A program made the translations under genes and the position numbers. A stretch of DNA of 64,000 nt, from NCBI RefSeq assembly GCF_027257935.1, contig NZ_JANZKW010000003.1:310001-374000 (forward strand). Reading direction: 5' to 3'. This DNA comes from Chitinimonas sp. BJYL2. Its GTDB lineage: Bacteria > Pseudomonadota > Gammaproteobacteria > Burkholderiales > Chitinimonadaceae. Below, one piece after another: positions 1 to 10,483 of this stretch; position 1 is the stretch's first letter; every line of letters begins with the position of its first letter. The notes below the pieces were generated by a model. It did no database searches. It saw only the letters and a program-made list of their open reading frames with translations, and was not told where the DNA came from.

Positions 1-163
1 CGATTTCGTTCGGGGCGGATCAGGGGGTGAGACATGGAAATATGTCAAAACGACGTTTTTGGCAGGAAATTGAAATTCGCTGTCGCATGCCTGTATGTCA
101 TGGTGACGCGGGCGTTGCATGCAAAAGACAAAGAGCCGGGTAAGGCGGTTACCTATGCCTGAA

Positions 164-925
164 TCAGATTAACTCGTCGCCGGCAGCATTCACATCTCGC
201 ATCAAAAGCATCGCCAACCATCGGCGGGAGGCGGTTTCAGTGAAGCCGACGGGGCTGTCGAAATGCGCCGGATTCGCATACGTGCCAAACAGGATGTCCC
301 AGATGGCCAAGTCACCGTAGTTTCGAGCATGGATGTCGAATTCATGGTGCAGGCCATGCATTTCGGGCCGGGGAATGATCCAGCCCAGCCAGCGCGGGGT
401 GGAGATATTCCAGTGCTGAAAAATGCTGATGACGGCGAGTAGCGCGGTAACCATTGCAGCTACCTCGGATGCCAGTCCGAGCAGCACCGAGCCCACCGTC
501 ACCCCAATAGCGGTCTTGATGACCACTTCGACCGGATGAACCACGAAAGCGCCTGCCACATCGATACGCCTTGCGCTGTGATGAAGCTGATGGCCGAGGC
601 GCCAAAACAGGTTGAAACGATGTTCTGCGCGATGCCACCAATAATGCACCAGTGATGTGGTCAGCAGACCGATAGGCAAGCCCCACCATCCAATTCCGCT
701 CAGATTCAACAGTCGCATCGAGGAAAAGCCTGTTGCGGCCAACAACGGCGGCATCAGCGAACCGACGATGGCTGTCAGTATGAAGAATCCGATTCCCAGC
801 GCGTTCCAGTGCGGGATGGATACATAGCTACGCGCGGCGCGGGTTCTTTCCAGTAGCCACATCAGAGCAAATGCGGTGGGCACGAGCAATGTTGCAAGCG
901 TATGCATTGCTTGGGTAACGGTCAT
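164..925 (-). CDS. Sterol desaturase / fatty acid hydroxylase family protein
   Basis: This is a predicted membrane di-iron hydroxylase of 253 residues. The family's three histidine clusters are visible: HYWWH with a further His (H94, H98, H102), HQLHH (H112, H115, H116) and HGLHH (H190, H193, H194). Hydrophobic stretches near residues 10-25, 42-65, 80-95 and 140-170 fit an integral membrane enzyme. I chose the ATG at 925 because AGGAG lies just upstream; the longer reading would run into the regulator gene. That ArsR-type gene lies directly upstream on the same strand. The substrate (sterol, fatty acid or carotenoid) cannot be told from sequence. Confidence 0.85.
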   Translation of the reverse strand: MTVTQAMHTLATLLVPTAFALMWLLERTRAARSYVSIPHWNALGIGFFILTAIVGSLMPPLLAATGFSSMRLLNLSGIGWWGLPIGLLTTSLVHYWWHRAEHRFNLFWRLGHQLHHSARRIDVAGAFVVHPVEVVIKTAIGVTVGSVLLGLASEVAAMVTALLAVISIFQHWNISTPRWLGWIIPRPEMHGLHHEFDIHARNYGDLAIWDILFGTYANPAHFDSPVGFTETASRRWLAMLLMRDVNAAGDELI

Positions 926-993
926 GACTTTCTCCTGAGGGGGTATAGGTGTCTGGAATCTGGGTGCAACGGGTGCGGAAGCAGTGAATAGAG

Positions 994-1017
994 GTGCATT
1001 TGTGCACCCAAATGCAC
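994..1017. promoter_or_regulatory. Perfect 9-bp inverted repeat upstream of the desaturase gene
   Basis: Arms GTGCATTTG and CAAATGCAC are separated by 6 bp, about 70 bp upstream of the desaturase start. The inner GTGCA-n6-TGCAC resembles the GGGCA-n6-TGCCC palindrome at the regulator's own start (1408-1423). It is probably the operator of the neighbouring ArsR-type protein; this is inference from position and symmetry. Confidence 0.5.
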
Positions 1018-1070
1018 ATATTGAGCTAAATAAATGCCGTCGAACTGGCGACGGCATAGCCGAATCTGAA

Positions 1071-1394
1071 CTAGGGGCAGCAGCTTGGGGCAAGTTGCCG
1101 GAATAGGGCTAACAGTGATTCCAGCTGACGTACAACACCCGCGCCATCAATTTCATAAAAGGTATGGCGTCCTTCCGAGCTTGCCCGTAGCAACCCTGCC
1201 AGTTCCAGCGTGCGAAGGTGACGGGCAACGACTGAGCGATCCTGCGGCACCTGGGCTGCAACGGACCCGACATCTTGACGACCATGCAGGATGAGGACCC
1301 GCAAGATATCGATGCGCGCAGGCTCCGCTAGCGCCTTGAACAGGGCGCCATCTAGTGCAACTAGACAGGCAGCAACGGCTTCTTTATTTTCCAT
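1071..1394 (-). CDS. ArsR-family winged-helix transcriptional regulator
   Basis: This small regulator (107 residues from the ATG at 1394; 114 from an ATG at 1415) shows the ArsR signature FKALAEPARIDILRVL, then the recognition-helix region QDRSVVARHLRTLELAGLL and a wing (SSEGRHTFYEI). It ends in PSCCP, so a vicinal Cys pair at the C-terminus could sense metal or redox state, but no classical metal-box motif is evident. It lies about 145 bp upstream of the desaturase gene on the same strand and probably represses it and itself through the palindromes at 994-1017 and 1408-1423. I prefer the inner start because the outer ATG sits inside the second palindrome. Confidence 0.82.
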   Translation of the reverse strand: MENKEAVAACLVALDGALFKALAEPARIDILRVLILHGRQDVGSVAAQVPQDRSVVARHLRTLELAGLLRASSEGRHTFYEIDGAGVVRQLESLLALFRQLAPSCCP

Positions 1395-1407
1395 GAGTGA
1401 AGCATAC

Positions 1408-1423
1408 GGGCACATTTATGCCC
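1408..1423. promoter_or_regulatory. Palindrome at the start of the ArsR-type gene
   Basis: GGGCA and TGCCC arms flank 6 bp. The arm length and spacing match the inner part of the inverted repeat at 994-1017, so this may be an autoregulatory operator. Short arms make chance occurrence possible. Confidence 0.35.
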
Positions 1424-1650
1424 ATGTAAAGGATTAACCAAAACCGGATGGCTGCAACGTTTTCCAAATCGGCTGGGGAACGATGGGCTTGGTTCTGTAC
1501 TGATCTTGGTGTCGGTACAGATATGTGGCTAGAGGCAGCCAATGTATCTGTTTATTCTCATTGATTTATAAGAGTATCGACGCATGTGCAATCCGTGCTG
1601 CGTAGCCCATGCCAGTACGGTTTTCAATACAGTAAACAGCGGAGCCTGCC

Positions 1651-2988
1651 ATGACCGATACTACGCAACTGAACCTGGATCCTTACTGGATGCCGTTCAG
1701 CCACAACCGCTATTACAAGCAGGATGCCGCTCACCGCGCGCACCGCATGCTGGCCAAGGCCGAGGGTAGTTACTACTGGACGACCGAGGGCCACAAGCTT
1801 TACGACGCGCTGTCGGGGCTGTGGTGCTGCGGTCTGGGGCATCGCCATCCCAAGCTGGTCGAGGCGGTCAAGCAGCAGCTGGATGTGCTCGATTACGGCA
1901 CAGCCTTCCAGATGGGTACGCCGCAAGTCTTCCAGCTGGCCGAGCGTATTGCCGATCAGGCACCGGCCGGGCTCGATCATGTCTTCTTCTGCAATTCGGG
2001 TTCCGAGGCCGTGGATACCGCGCTGAAAATGGCGCTGGCCTACCACCGTGCCCGTGGCGAGGCGCACCGTACCCGTTTTATCGGCCGCGAGAAGGGTTAC
2101 CACGGCGTGGGCTTTGGCGGTATCTCGGTCGGCGGTATGGTCGCCAATCGCAAGATGTTTGCTGCCGGCATGCTGCAAGGCGTGGACCACCTGCCGCATA
2201 CGCACAATCTCAAGGAAATGGCCTTCAGCCAGGGCGAACCCGACTGGGGCACGCATCTGGCCGATGAGCTCGAGCGTATCGTGGCCTTGCACGATGCCTC
2301 CACGATCGCCGCCGTGATCGTTGAGCCCATGCAGGGCTCGGCCGGCGTGATCGTGCCGCCCAAGGGTTATCTCAAGCGTCTGCGCGAGCTGTGCAGCAAG
2401 CACGGCATCCTGTTGATTTTTGACGAAGTGATCTGTGGCTTTGGCCGCATGGGCACCCCGTTCGCCTCACAGTACTGGGATGTAACACCCGACCTGATCA
2501 CCTTTGCCAAGGGCGTGAACAATGGTCTCGTGCCCATGGGTGGCGTCATTGCCAGCAAGCAGATCTACAACACCTTCATGACTGGTCCCGACCATATGGT
2601 CGAGTTCTTCCATGGTTACACCTACTCGGGCCACGCACTGGCCGTAGCCGCGGCCCATGCGGCGCTGGATGTGATTGCCGACGAAGACATCTATGCCCGC
2701 GTCAACGCCTTGAGCCCGTTGCTGCAGGAGAGCGTGCACAGCCTCAAGGGCGAAGCCAATGTGATCGATATCCGCAACTGCCAGCTGGCGGCAGCGGTGG
2801 AACTGGCCCCCATGGAAGGCAAGCCGGGCATGCGCGCGATCCGTGTATTTGAAGAAGCGCTCAAGCGTGGCGTACTGTTCCGGTTCACGGGCGACATCAT
2901 CGCCATGGGGCCGACTTTTGTTTCTACCCCGGAAGAGATCGGCCATATGACTGCCGTGCTGGGTGAATCCATCCGCGCTGCGGGTTAA
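1651..2988 (+). CDS. bauA: Omega-amino acid (beta-alanine):pyruvate aminotransferase
   Basis: A class III PLP-dependent aminotransferase of 445 residues, the normal length of the omega-amino-acid:pyruvate group. It opens with the group-typical LDPYWMPF, has the phosphate-binding [13 protein letters not shown] segment and the lysine that binds PLP in TFAKGVNNG (K287). The expected reaction is beta-alanine plus pyruvate to malonate semialdehyde plus alanine. A GGAG Shine-Dalgarno lies 7 bp before the ATG. The dehydrogenase gene follows 17 bp later, so the two are probably one operon for beta-alanine (and related amine) use. Substrate range within this subgroup is broad, so the exact amine is inferred from the neighbour. 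Confidence 0.9.
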   Translation: MTDTTQLNLDPYWMPFSHNRYYKQDAAHRAHRMLAKAEGSYYWTTEGHKLYDALSGLWCCGLGHRHPKLVEAVKQQLDVLDYGTAFQMGTPQVFQLAERIADQAPAGLDHVFFCNSGSEAVDTALKMALAYHRARGEAHRTRFIGREKGYHGVGFGGISVGGMVANRKMFAAGMLQGVDHLPHTHNLKEMAFSQGEPDWGTHLADELERIVALHDASTIAAVIVEPMQGSAGVIVPPKGYLKRLRELCSKHGILLIFDEVICGFGRMGTPFASQYWDVTPDLITFAKGVNNGLVPMGGVIASKQIYNTFMTGPDHMVEFFHGYTYSGHALAVAAAHAALDVIADEDIYARVNALSPLLQESVHSLKGEANVIDIRNCQLAAAVELAPMEGKPGMRAIRVFEEALKRGVLFRFTGDIIAMGPTFVSTPEEIGHMTAVLGESIRAAG

Positions 2989-3005
2989 AAACTGGAGCAA
3001 CAAAC

Positions 3006-4508
<1,503 letters not shown>

Positions 4509-4524
4509 TTGCAGCAGGTCCTCG

Positions 4525-4566
4525 GCGGAGCCGTGCCGTGCAAATCGATGCACGGCACGGCTCCGC
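4525..4566. terminator. Long perfect hairpin between convergent genes
   Basis: Perfect 18-bp arms (GCGGAGCCGTGCCGTGCA and its complement) enclose the loop AATCGA. It sits between the mmsA stop and the stop of the opposite-strand solute-binding protein, so it can serve both. There is no T-run on either side, so it may be a bidirectional transcript-end structure rather than a classical intrinsic terminator. Confidence 0.65.
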
Positions 4567-4585
4567 TTGCGTCGTGACCCTGTAT

Positions 4586-5338
4586 TCAGGGCGCGATATA
4601 GAGCGGCCCCAGCAACCGGCGCAGCTCGCCACTGGTCTCCAGCTGCTTCATGCCTTGATTGAACGCCGTCATGAACTGGCGGTTGGCCGGATTGGGGTGG
4701 CACGCAATCGCGTCCCGGTGCACGGTCAAAGGGTGTTCGCGCTGGTAATCCAGCTGGGCCAGCATGGTCTCGTTGAAGTCGGCGAACAGATCAGGCAGGT
4801 AGGCCAGCATCACATCCAGCCGTCCCGTTGCCAGTTTGCGGAAGTTCACCCGGTCTTCCTGCACCCGTTCAATCTGCCAGGCCGGATCCTGTTTGATTCG
4901 TTCGTAATGTGCCCCGTATGTCAGCCCGTAGCGCGCACCGATGCGCAGGCCTGCCGTGTCTTCCAGGCGGCTGAAGGTGCGCTCTCCCTTGCGGCTGAAC
5001 ACATAGGACTTGGCGAGGTTGAAGGTATGCGACATCAGCAAGGAGGCTTCGTCGACCTCGGCGAAGAGTGCAGGATCAAAAGGGAAGTAGCACCCTACAC
5101 GTCCGCGCAGGAACAATTGTTTGGCCCGCTCCGGCGGCATGTACTCGAACCGGACCGGGATACCGGCCTGCTCGCCGGCGCGCTGCAGGATCCGGTCATA
5201 AGGGCGAATCCTGCTGGTATCGGCCAGCCCCGGCATCTCGAAAGCCACGATGCGTGGCGAGGGTTCGGCAGCCCCGACCCTTATGCCAGGCAGGAAAACC
5301 AGGCATGCCATCAGCAGCAGGGGTGGGATGAGCTTCAA
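4586..5338 (-). CDS. Periplasmic solute-binding protein, family 3 (amino-acid type)
   Basis: A 250-residue secreted protein with an N-terminal signal peptide (MKLIPPLLLMACLVFLPG...GAAE) followed by a family 3 solute-binding fold. Recognisable stretches are RILQRAGEQAGIPVRFEYMPPERAKQ and DTAGLRIGARYGLTYG near the lobe hinge. The start codon is TTG at 5338, supported by AAAGGA seven bases upstream. No permease or ATPase gene is adjacent, so it may feed a distant ABC transporter or act as a sensor input. Ligand unknown. Confidence 0.82.
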   Translation of the reverse strand: MKLIPPLLLMACLVFLPGIRVGAAEPSPRIVAFEMPGLADTSRIRPYDRILQRAGEQAGIPVRFEYMPPERAKQLFLRGRVGCYFPFDPALFAEVDEASLLMSHTFNLAKSYVFSRKGERTFSRLEDTAGLRIGARYGLTYGAHYERIKQDPAWQIERVQEDRVNFRKLATGRLDVMLAYLPDLFADFNETMLAQLDYQREHPLTVHRDAIACHPNPANRQFMTAFNQGMKQLETSGELRRLLGPLYIAP

Positions 5339-5594
5339 TGCGCGTCCTTTCAGGTCTGCCCGCCTATGCTGCGAGCGTCACGATTGATGTCCCTAGGTAT
5401 AGCTGTCCGCCGTGCGCCTTGCCATCTACCCCATGGCCATGGCGGGTAACGGTGGATGCCGGGCAGGGGACCCGCGTTGGCTGACCCGCCTGGCCGCGGC
5501 AGCCTTAACCGCCTGCACACGGGCGATCCGCTATTGGCGCACGGCCTACTGTCTCCTACACTGTCTGGGGATTAGTCGGCCGAGGGTAGAGAGG

Positions 5595-6395
5595 ATGAGT
5601 GCTTGCCGGGCGAGCTTGCTGCTGCAGCGTTGCGTATGGCTAGGACTCGCCGTGCTGGGTGTGGCGGGCGAGGGGCCGTGCACGCAGCTGATTGCATCGG
5701 GCAATCCGGAATACCCCCCTTATCTCTGGCGTGATCCACTGGATGAGAACCGCTTGATCGGTGCCAACGCCAAGCTGATGGCGCGGCTGTCCGATGAAAT
5801 CGGGATACCGATTCTGGTCAAGTACGCCGGGCCTTGGGGGCGTGTGCAGGAAGAAACGCGGGCAGGCAGGGTGGATTTGATTGCGGGGGCGTTCTTCACC
5901 TTGCCGCGGCTGGATTACATGGATTACTTCCAGCCTGCCATCACCCGCACCCGTACGGTGATCTGGAGCCAGCAGGGTCGCAAGATCCATTATACGAAGT
6001 GGCGAGATCTGGTAGGTCACCGTGGACTCACCGTCATCAACAACAGCTTTGGCGAAGCGTTTGATCGCTATGCCGAAAAGCACCTCAAGATCGAGAAAGT
6101 GGCCCGTCTGGAGAGCGCCTTGCGCATGCTCTCGATCAATCGCGGTGACTATGTGATCTACGAGGAAGAGCCCGGCAAGGCGTTTGCAGCCCGCCTCAAT
6201 CTCAAGGGTCTGGTGGCGGCACAGGTGCCAGTGAGCCAGGAAGACCTGTTCCTGACCTTCTCCCACAACTCGCGCTGCAACACGGGCGCCTTGCGCGGCA
6301 AGATTGCCCGGGCGATGCACAAGCTTGCGCAAGAGAACGTGATCGAAGCTTTGCTCAAGGAGGGCATCCAGCAATGGCGTGCCCAGGAAGACTAG
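5595..6395 (+). CDS. Periplasmic solute-binding protein, family 3
   Basis: A secreted protein of 266 residues from the ATG at 5595, which follows AGAGAGG and opens a plausible signal peptide (ASLLLQRCVWLGLAVLGVAGEG). The mature part shows the family 3 pattern: SGNPEYPPYLW, a first lobe ending around RVDLIAGAFFTLPRLDYMDYFQPA, and WRDLVGHRGLTVINNSFG. An open frame extends upstream to 5412, but those residues do not look secreted. It is divergent from the preceding solute-binding gene and convergent with the next. No transporter partner nearby; ligand unknown. Confidence 0.82.
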   Translation: MSACRASLLLQRCVWLGLAVLGVAGEGPCTQLIASGNPEYPPYLWRDPLDENRLIGANAKLMARLSDEIGIPILVKYAGPWGRVQEETRAGRVDLIAGAFFTLPRLDYMDYFQPAITRTRTVIWSQQGRKIHYTKWRDLVGHRGLTVINNSFGEAFDRYAEKHLKIEKVARLESALRMLSINRGDYVIYEEEPGKAFAARLNLKGLVAAQVPVSQEDLFLTFSHNSRCNTGALRGKIARAMHKLAQENVIEALLKEGIQQWRAQED

Positions 6396-6419
6396 GCCAG
6401 CAGGCCTGATCCCGCCGGG

Positions 6420-7439
6420 CTAGAACATGCCCTTGCGGGAGCCGGAAAGAATGCGCGCCCAGTAACGATTGCGTTGCTCGCTGTTCTCTACCGGTTGCAG
6501 CCAGACAATCCGGTCTTTATCGCGTATCCCTGGCCAAGGCTCCTGCGTATTGGCGAGCCCCTGACGCTCGGTCAGGATATGGCCCACCTCGACGCTGCTC
6601 ATATGGTTGATCCACGCAGCGGCCAGATTGCGGTCACTGGCGCCACGCAACATGGCCCAGCAATCGAGCCAGGCGAGCGCCCCTTCCTTCGGTATCACAT
6701 AGCCGACATCGAACCCGGCCTTCTTGAGCAGCCGTACCTGCTGGCTGCCGAAGTTTCCGAACATCAGGGCAATGTCGTGATTCCGGAACAAGGTAACGGC
6801 ATCATCGGGCGAGCTATAAAAATGGGGCCGATTGGCACGTAGCGCCACCAGCCGGTTCACCACCCGGGGAAATTGCGCCTGACTGATCTGGAAAGGATTG
6901 CCCGTACCCATGACCAGCGCGGTGAGGCTGAAGTTATGGGGGCTGCCCTCATGCAGGGCGATGCGTCCCTGGTATTGCTTGTCCCACAGCGCTGCCATGG
7001 AGGTGGGGGGCGTACTGATCAGCCGTTTGTTGTAGATCAGACCCATTTCCGAAAACGTGAACGGCACGGCATAGCGTGAGCCGGCGCGGCTGATGCCTTT
7101 GACCTGATGAAAGCGTTTGAGCTGCTGCTGGATATTCGGGATCTGCGCCAGCGGCAAAGCCTGTACTAGTTCGAAATCGATCAGTCGTTGCAATTCGGCC
7201 GTATTGACTGCGACGACATCGAAATCCTGGCCATCATGGAGGCGAACCTTTTCCCACAGGGCGTCGTCGGTATCCACAAAGGTGACATCAACCTTGGCGC
7301 CGGTCTGCTGCTCGAACGCGCTCACCACATCCGGATCGGCATAGCCGGGCCACGCCAGGACGCGCAGGCGGCCTTCCGCCTCAGCCAGCAAGCTGCAGGC
7401 CGCGATGACAGTCAGCAAGGTGAGTTTGACAAGCTGCAT
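6420..7439 (-). CDS. Extracellular solute-binding protein, spermidine/putrescine (PotD/PotF) type
   Basis: A 339-residue secreted protein with signal peptide MQLVKLTLLTVIAACSLLAEA. The mature start RLRVLAWPGYADPDVVSAFEQQTGAKVDV and the later FTFSEMGLIYNKRLI are typical of polyamine-binding proteins of ABC importers. It is about the usual length. No potA, potB or potC partner is present, and it ends 24 bp from the convergent solute-binding gene. The polyamine ligand is a family-level guess; other small ligands are bound by relatives. Confidence 0.8.
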   Translation of the reverse strand: MQLVKLTLLTVIAACSLLAEAEGRLRVLAWPGYADPDVVSAFEQQTGAKVDVTFVDTDDALWEKVRLHDGQDFDVVAVNTAELQRLIDFELVQALPLAQIPNIQQQLKRFHQVKGISRAGSRYAVPFTFSEMGLIYNKRLISTPPTSMAALWDKQYQGRIALHEGSPHNFSLTALVMGTGNPFQISQAQFPRVVNRLVALRANRPHFYSSPDDAVTLFRNHDIALMFGNFGSQQVRLLKKAGFDVGYVIPKEGALAWLDCWAMLRGASDRNLAAAWINHMSSVEVGHILTERQGLANTQEPWPGIRDKDRIVWLQPVENSEQRNRYWARILSGSRKGMF

Positions 7440-7554
7440 GCTTCCAGCTTAACAAAGCGTTTCGGGCTTGTCTGTGTCGGCGCAGGCCCGTATCCCGGTG
7501 CGCGATCCGCGCGGGGGCAAGCAGCCGGCAGGACCGCCTGATCAGGAGCCAACC

Positions 7555-8475
7555 TTGCGTCGCCTAACCCTTACCCTGCTGACCCCCTTCGTGGCCTTGC
7601 CGCTTTGTGCTGCGGAGGCCAAGCGGCCTACCCCGGCCGAGATCATCAAGCAATCGCCGGCCAGCGACTGGCGCGGGCTGGACCCTGACAACACGGTGCT
7701 GATGAACGTGAACGGTACCGATGTAATCATGGAGCTGGCACCGCGGTTTGCGCCACGCCATGCCGCCAACATCCGTACCCTCACACGCGAAGGCTATTTC
7801 GACGGTCTAGCGGTGATCCGGGTACAGGATAACTTTGTGAGCCAGTGGGGCGACCCGGCAGACGATGATGACACCAAGTCCCCGGCGAAAACCCTGGGCA
7901 GTGCCGACAAGAAGCTGCCGGCTGAATTCTCGATCGCCTACAAAGGACTACCGATTAGCAAGCTGGGCGATGCGGACGGCTTTGCGCCGGTATCGGGATT
8001 TGTGGACGGGTTTCCGGTTGCGGCAGACCCCAAGCGCAATCGCGCCTGGATTGCCCACTGCTATGGCGTGGTAGGGGCGGGACGGGGTAACGAAGTGGAC
8101 AGCAGCACCGGTGCCAGTCTGTACGCGATCATCGGCCATGCGCCTCGTACGCTGGACCTGAACATCACTGTCGTGGGCCGCGTCATCAAGGGCATGGAAG
8201 CGCTGTCGGCATTGCCACGAGGAACAGGCGCGATGGGCTTTTACGAGAAGCCCGAGCAGTATGTGCCGATCCGGCAGGCGCGTTTGCTGAGCCAGCTACC
8301 CGAGGCCGAGCGTCCCGCGCTGGAAGTGCTGCGTACCGAGAGCAAGACCTGGCAGCAACTGGTCGAGGCCCGTCGTCGCGGCACCAGCGACTGGTATGTC
8401 TACAGTGCTGGTCATACCAATATCTGCAATATGACGGTGCCGACCCGCCCCAAGGCAGCGCCGGCCATGCCCTGA
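7555..8475 (+). CDS. Periplasmic peptidyl-prolyl cis-trans isomerase, cyclophilin type
   Basis: A 306-residue cyclophilin-domain protein exported by the signal peptide RRLTLTLLTPFVALPLCAAEA. I place the start at a TTG (7555) because AGGAG lies 7 bp before it and the signal peptide begins there; the frame is open from 7468 without signal-like sequence. Cyclophilin landmarks are YFDGLAVIRVQDNFVSQWGDP, ASLYAIIGHAPRTLD and ITVVGRVIKGMEAL. The domain carries a large insertion (about residues 95-165) compared with minimal cyclophilins. It should catalyse proline isomerisation in periplasmic protein folding; the usual FHR motif reads VIR, so activity may be altered. Confidence 0.85.
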   Translation: MRRLTLTLLTPFVALPLCAAEAKRPTPAEIIKQSPASDWRGLDPDNTVLMNVNGTDVIMELAPRFAPRHAANIRTLTREGYFDGLAVIRVQDNFVSQWGDPADDDDTKSPAKTLGSADKKLPAEFSIAYKGLPISKLGDADGFAPVSGFVDGFPVAADPKRNRAWIAHCYGVVGAGRGNEVDSSTGASLYAIIGHAPRTLDLNITVVGRVIKGMEALSALPRGTGAMGFYEKPEQYVPIRQARLLSQLPEAERPALEVLRTESKTWQQLVEARRRGTSDWYVYSAGHTNICNMTVPTRPKAAPAMP

Positions 8476-8481
8476 CCGGGT

Positions 8482-9924
8482 TCAGCCGTGTGCGCGGTGT
8501 CGGCCCAGTTGCACACCGGCCGCCACCGCTACCTCGCTGGCCAGCGTGACCCACTGACCGGTGGCGGCTTGCAAGGCATCGCTGGCGGCACCGTGTACCT
8601 GACACGCCAGGCGCGCCGCGTCCCAAGGGCTCATGCCCTGTGCCAGCAATGCGGCAAGCAAGCCACTGAGTACATCGCCCTGGCCGCCATTGGCCAAGGC
8701 GGCACTGCCGGTGTCGTTCACCGCCGTGTGGCTACCGTTGTCGATCACGCTACCTTGTCCCTTGAGGATGGCGGTCACCCCCAGGCCATTGGCCAAGGCC
8801 CGCGCGGCGTCATAGCGCTTTGCCTGGATGGCCTCGGTGGTGCAACCCAGTAGTCGTGCGGCCTCCGCGGGGTGAGGGGTGATCACGGTCGGCACACCCC
8901 GCGCGTACAACGCTGCGCGCAGAGCGGCATCACGGGCAATCAGGTTCAGTGCATCGGCATCCACTACCAAGGGACAAGCGCTGTGCAGTGCGGCGTCCAG
9001 CAAGACAAGGGCGGCGGGGTCCGTGCCCAGACCGGGGCCGATGACCATCACATTGGCTGCGGCCATCTGCCGGGCATCGGCAGCAGCCAGCATCAGCTCG
9101 GGCTGTAGAGGATCAAGCGCGACGCGGTGGTCGAGCAGGCCGATATGCACCTTGCCTGCGCCTGCATGGGCCGCCGCTCGGCCCGCAAGCAAGGCAGCAC
9201 CGGCCATGCCGGGTGCGCCGCCCACGATCAGCACGCTGCCGAAGCGGCCTTTGTGGCTATCCCGCACGCGTCGGGGCAGGGTGATGCCATGGCAATCGCA
9301 GACGGCAGGCATGGGGAAATAGCGGGCATCCAGTCCTAGCGTATCGGTGTGCCGCTCACCGGCGTGATCCGGGCCGGCACCGGTCAGCAGCCCACGCACG
9401 GGCGCCATCATGCTCAGGGTCCAGCGGGCGAGGATGGGTCGCCCCAGCGCCGCACCGCTATCGGCATGCAGGCCGCTGGGTACATCCAGCGCCAGCACCG
9501 GTTTCCCCATCGCATTGATCTGATCGACCAGCGTCTGCCAAGTGTCATCGAGCGCGCGGTTCAGGCCGATGCCGAACAGGCCATCCACCACGACTTGCCA
9601 GCCGGCATCCACCAGCTTGGTACTGCAGGTACCGCCCGCGTCCAGCCAGGCGGCATGGGCTGCGGCGGCATCGGCAGGCAAGCCTGCAGGTCCGACAGGC
9701 AACAGCACCTCGACCGCCATGCCGCGCTGTTTGAGCAGGCGGGCACAGACCAACGCATCGCCGCCGTTGTTGCCGGGGCCGGCCAGGCACAGCACGTGGG
9801 CGGCGGGGCCGAAACGGGCGCAGATGAACCGGGCTGCCGCAGCGCCAGCAAGCGGCATCAGCGACAGGCCTTCATGCGTGGCGCGTTGTTCCATGTCGCG
9901 GAGCTGGGAGACGGTGTAATACAT
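8482..9924 (-). CDS. nnr: Bifunctional NAD(P)HX epimerase / ADP-dependent NAD(P)HX dehydratase
   Basis: This 480-residue fusion repairs hydrated NAD(P)H. Residues about 1-210 form the YjeF N-terminal epimerase domain (CLAGPGNNGGDALVCARLL; LALDVPSGLHADSG). Residues about 225-475 form the ribokinase-like dehydratase domain (VLIVGGAPGMAGAALLAGRAA; VITPHPAEAARLLG; NGGQGDVLSG, the ADP-binding loop). Length and domain order match the family. It is convergent with the cyclophilin gene and divergent from the flavodoxin-like gene. Confidence 0.93.
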   Translation of the reverse strand: MYYTVSQLRDMEQRATHEGLSLMPLAGAAAARFICARFGPAAHVLCLAGPGNNGGDALVCARLLKQRGMAVEVLLPVGPAGLPADAAAAHAAWLDAGGTCSTKLVDAGWQVVVDGLFGIGLNRALDDTWQTLVDQINAMGKPVLALDVPSGLHADSGAALGRPILARWTLSMMAPVRGLLTGAGPDHAGERHTDTLGLDARYFPMPAVCDCHGITLPRRVRDSHKGRFGSVLIVGGAPGMAGAALLAGRAAAHAGAGKVHIGLLDHRVALDPLQPELMLAAADARQMAAANVMVIGPGLGTDPAALVLLDAALHSACPLVVDADALNLIARDAALRAALYARGVPTVITPHPAEAARLLGCTTEAIQAKRYDAARALANGLGVTAILKGQGSVIDNGSHTAVNDTGSAALANGGQGDVLSGLLAALLAQGMSPWDAARLACQVHGAASDALQAATGQWVTLASEVAVAAGVQLGRHRAHG

Positions 9925-10013
9925 GGCGGTACGATCCGTGGCGATGTCCTTACTTTAGCGTGCTCCATCGTACAGGGCGCTACAATCGCGGCATCGGCCC
10001 CCTGCCTCCTCCC

Positions 10014-10481
10014 ATGAATCGTCCACGACTCCTGATCCTGCACGCCGGCCAGCATGATGACGGCCTCGCTGCCCGCGTTGCGTTGGCAGCCCGTGATGGC
10101 GCAGCGGCGACCGGGGAGGCGGACGTGATCATGCTGCGTGCCGCTGAAGCGGGTATCGAGGACTTGCTGGCGGCTCAAGCCCTGCTCTTGGTTACCCCGG
10201 AAAAATTTGGCTACATGGCCGGCCTGCTCAAGGATTTTTTCGACCGGACCTTCTATCCCGCGCAAGGCAAAGTGGCAGGTTTGCCCTATGCCCTGATCGT
10301 GGTCGCCGGGAATGATGGCCGCGGTGCAGTCACGGCAGTCGAGCGGATTGTTGCCGGCTATCCCTTCAAGGCAGTCGCACCGCCGTCGATCTGGCAGGGC
10401 GCGCCGACCGAGGCCGACTGGCTGGCCGCACGGGAGCTGGGTGCTGCGCTGGCCAGCGGACTTGCCTTGGGGGTGTTCTGA
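10014..10481 (+). CDS. Flavodoxin-fold protein, NAD(P)H-dependent FMN reductase-like
   Basis: A small cytoplasmic protein of 155 residues from the ATG at 10014 (MNRPRLLILHAGQH). The segments LLVTPEKFGYMAGLLKDFFDRTFYP and PYALIVVAGNDGRGA resemble flavodoxin/NADPH-dependent FMN reductase family proteins, which bind FMN in a Rossmann-like fold. No clear Shine-Dalgarno is visible before the start. Its stop is only 2 bp from the GIY-YIG gene, so they are likely co-transcribed. Substrate unknown. Confidence 0.78.
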   Translation: MNRPRLLILHAGQHDDGLAARVALAARDGAAATGEADVIMLRAAEAGIEDLLAAQALLLVTPEKFGYMAGLLKDFFDRTFYPAQGKVAGLPYALIVVAGNDGRGAVTAVERIVAGYPFKAVAPPSIWQGAPTEADWLAARELGAALASGLALGVF

Positions 10482-10483
10482 GC

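Noticed and set aside
1560-1575. TTTATAAGAG before bauA, shared with the region before cysB (about 30664)
   Set aside because: The shared string is short and AT-rich, could simply be part of -10 elements, and no -35 element at proper spacing was convincing.
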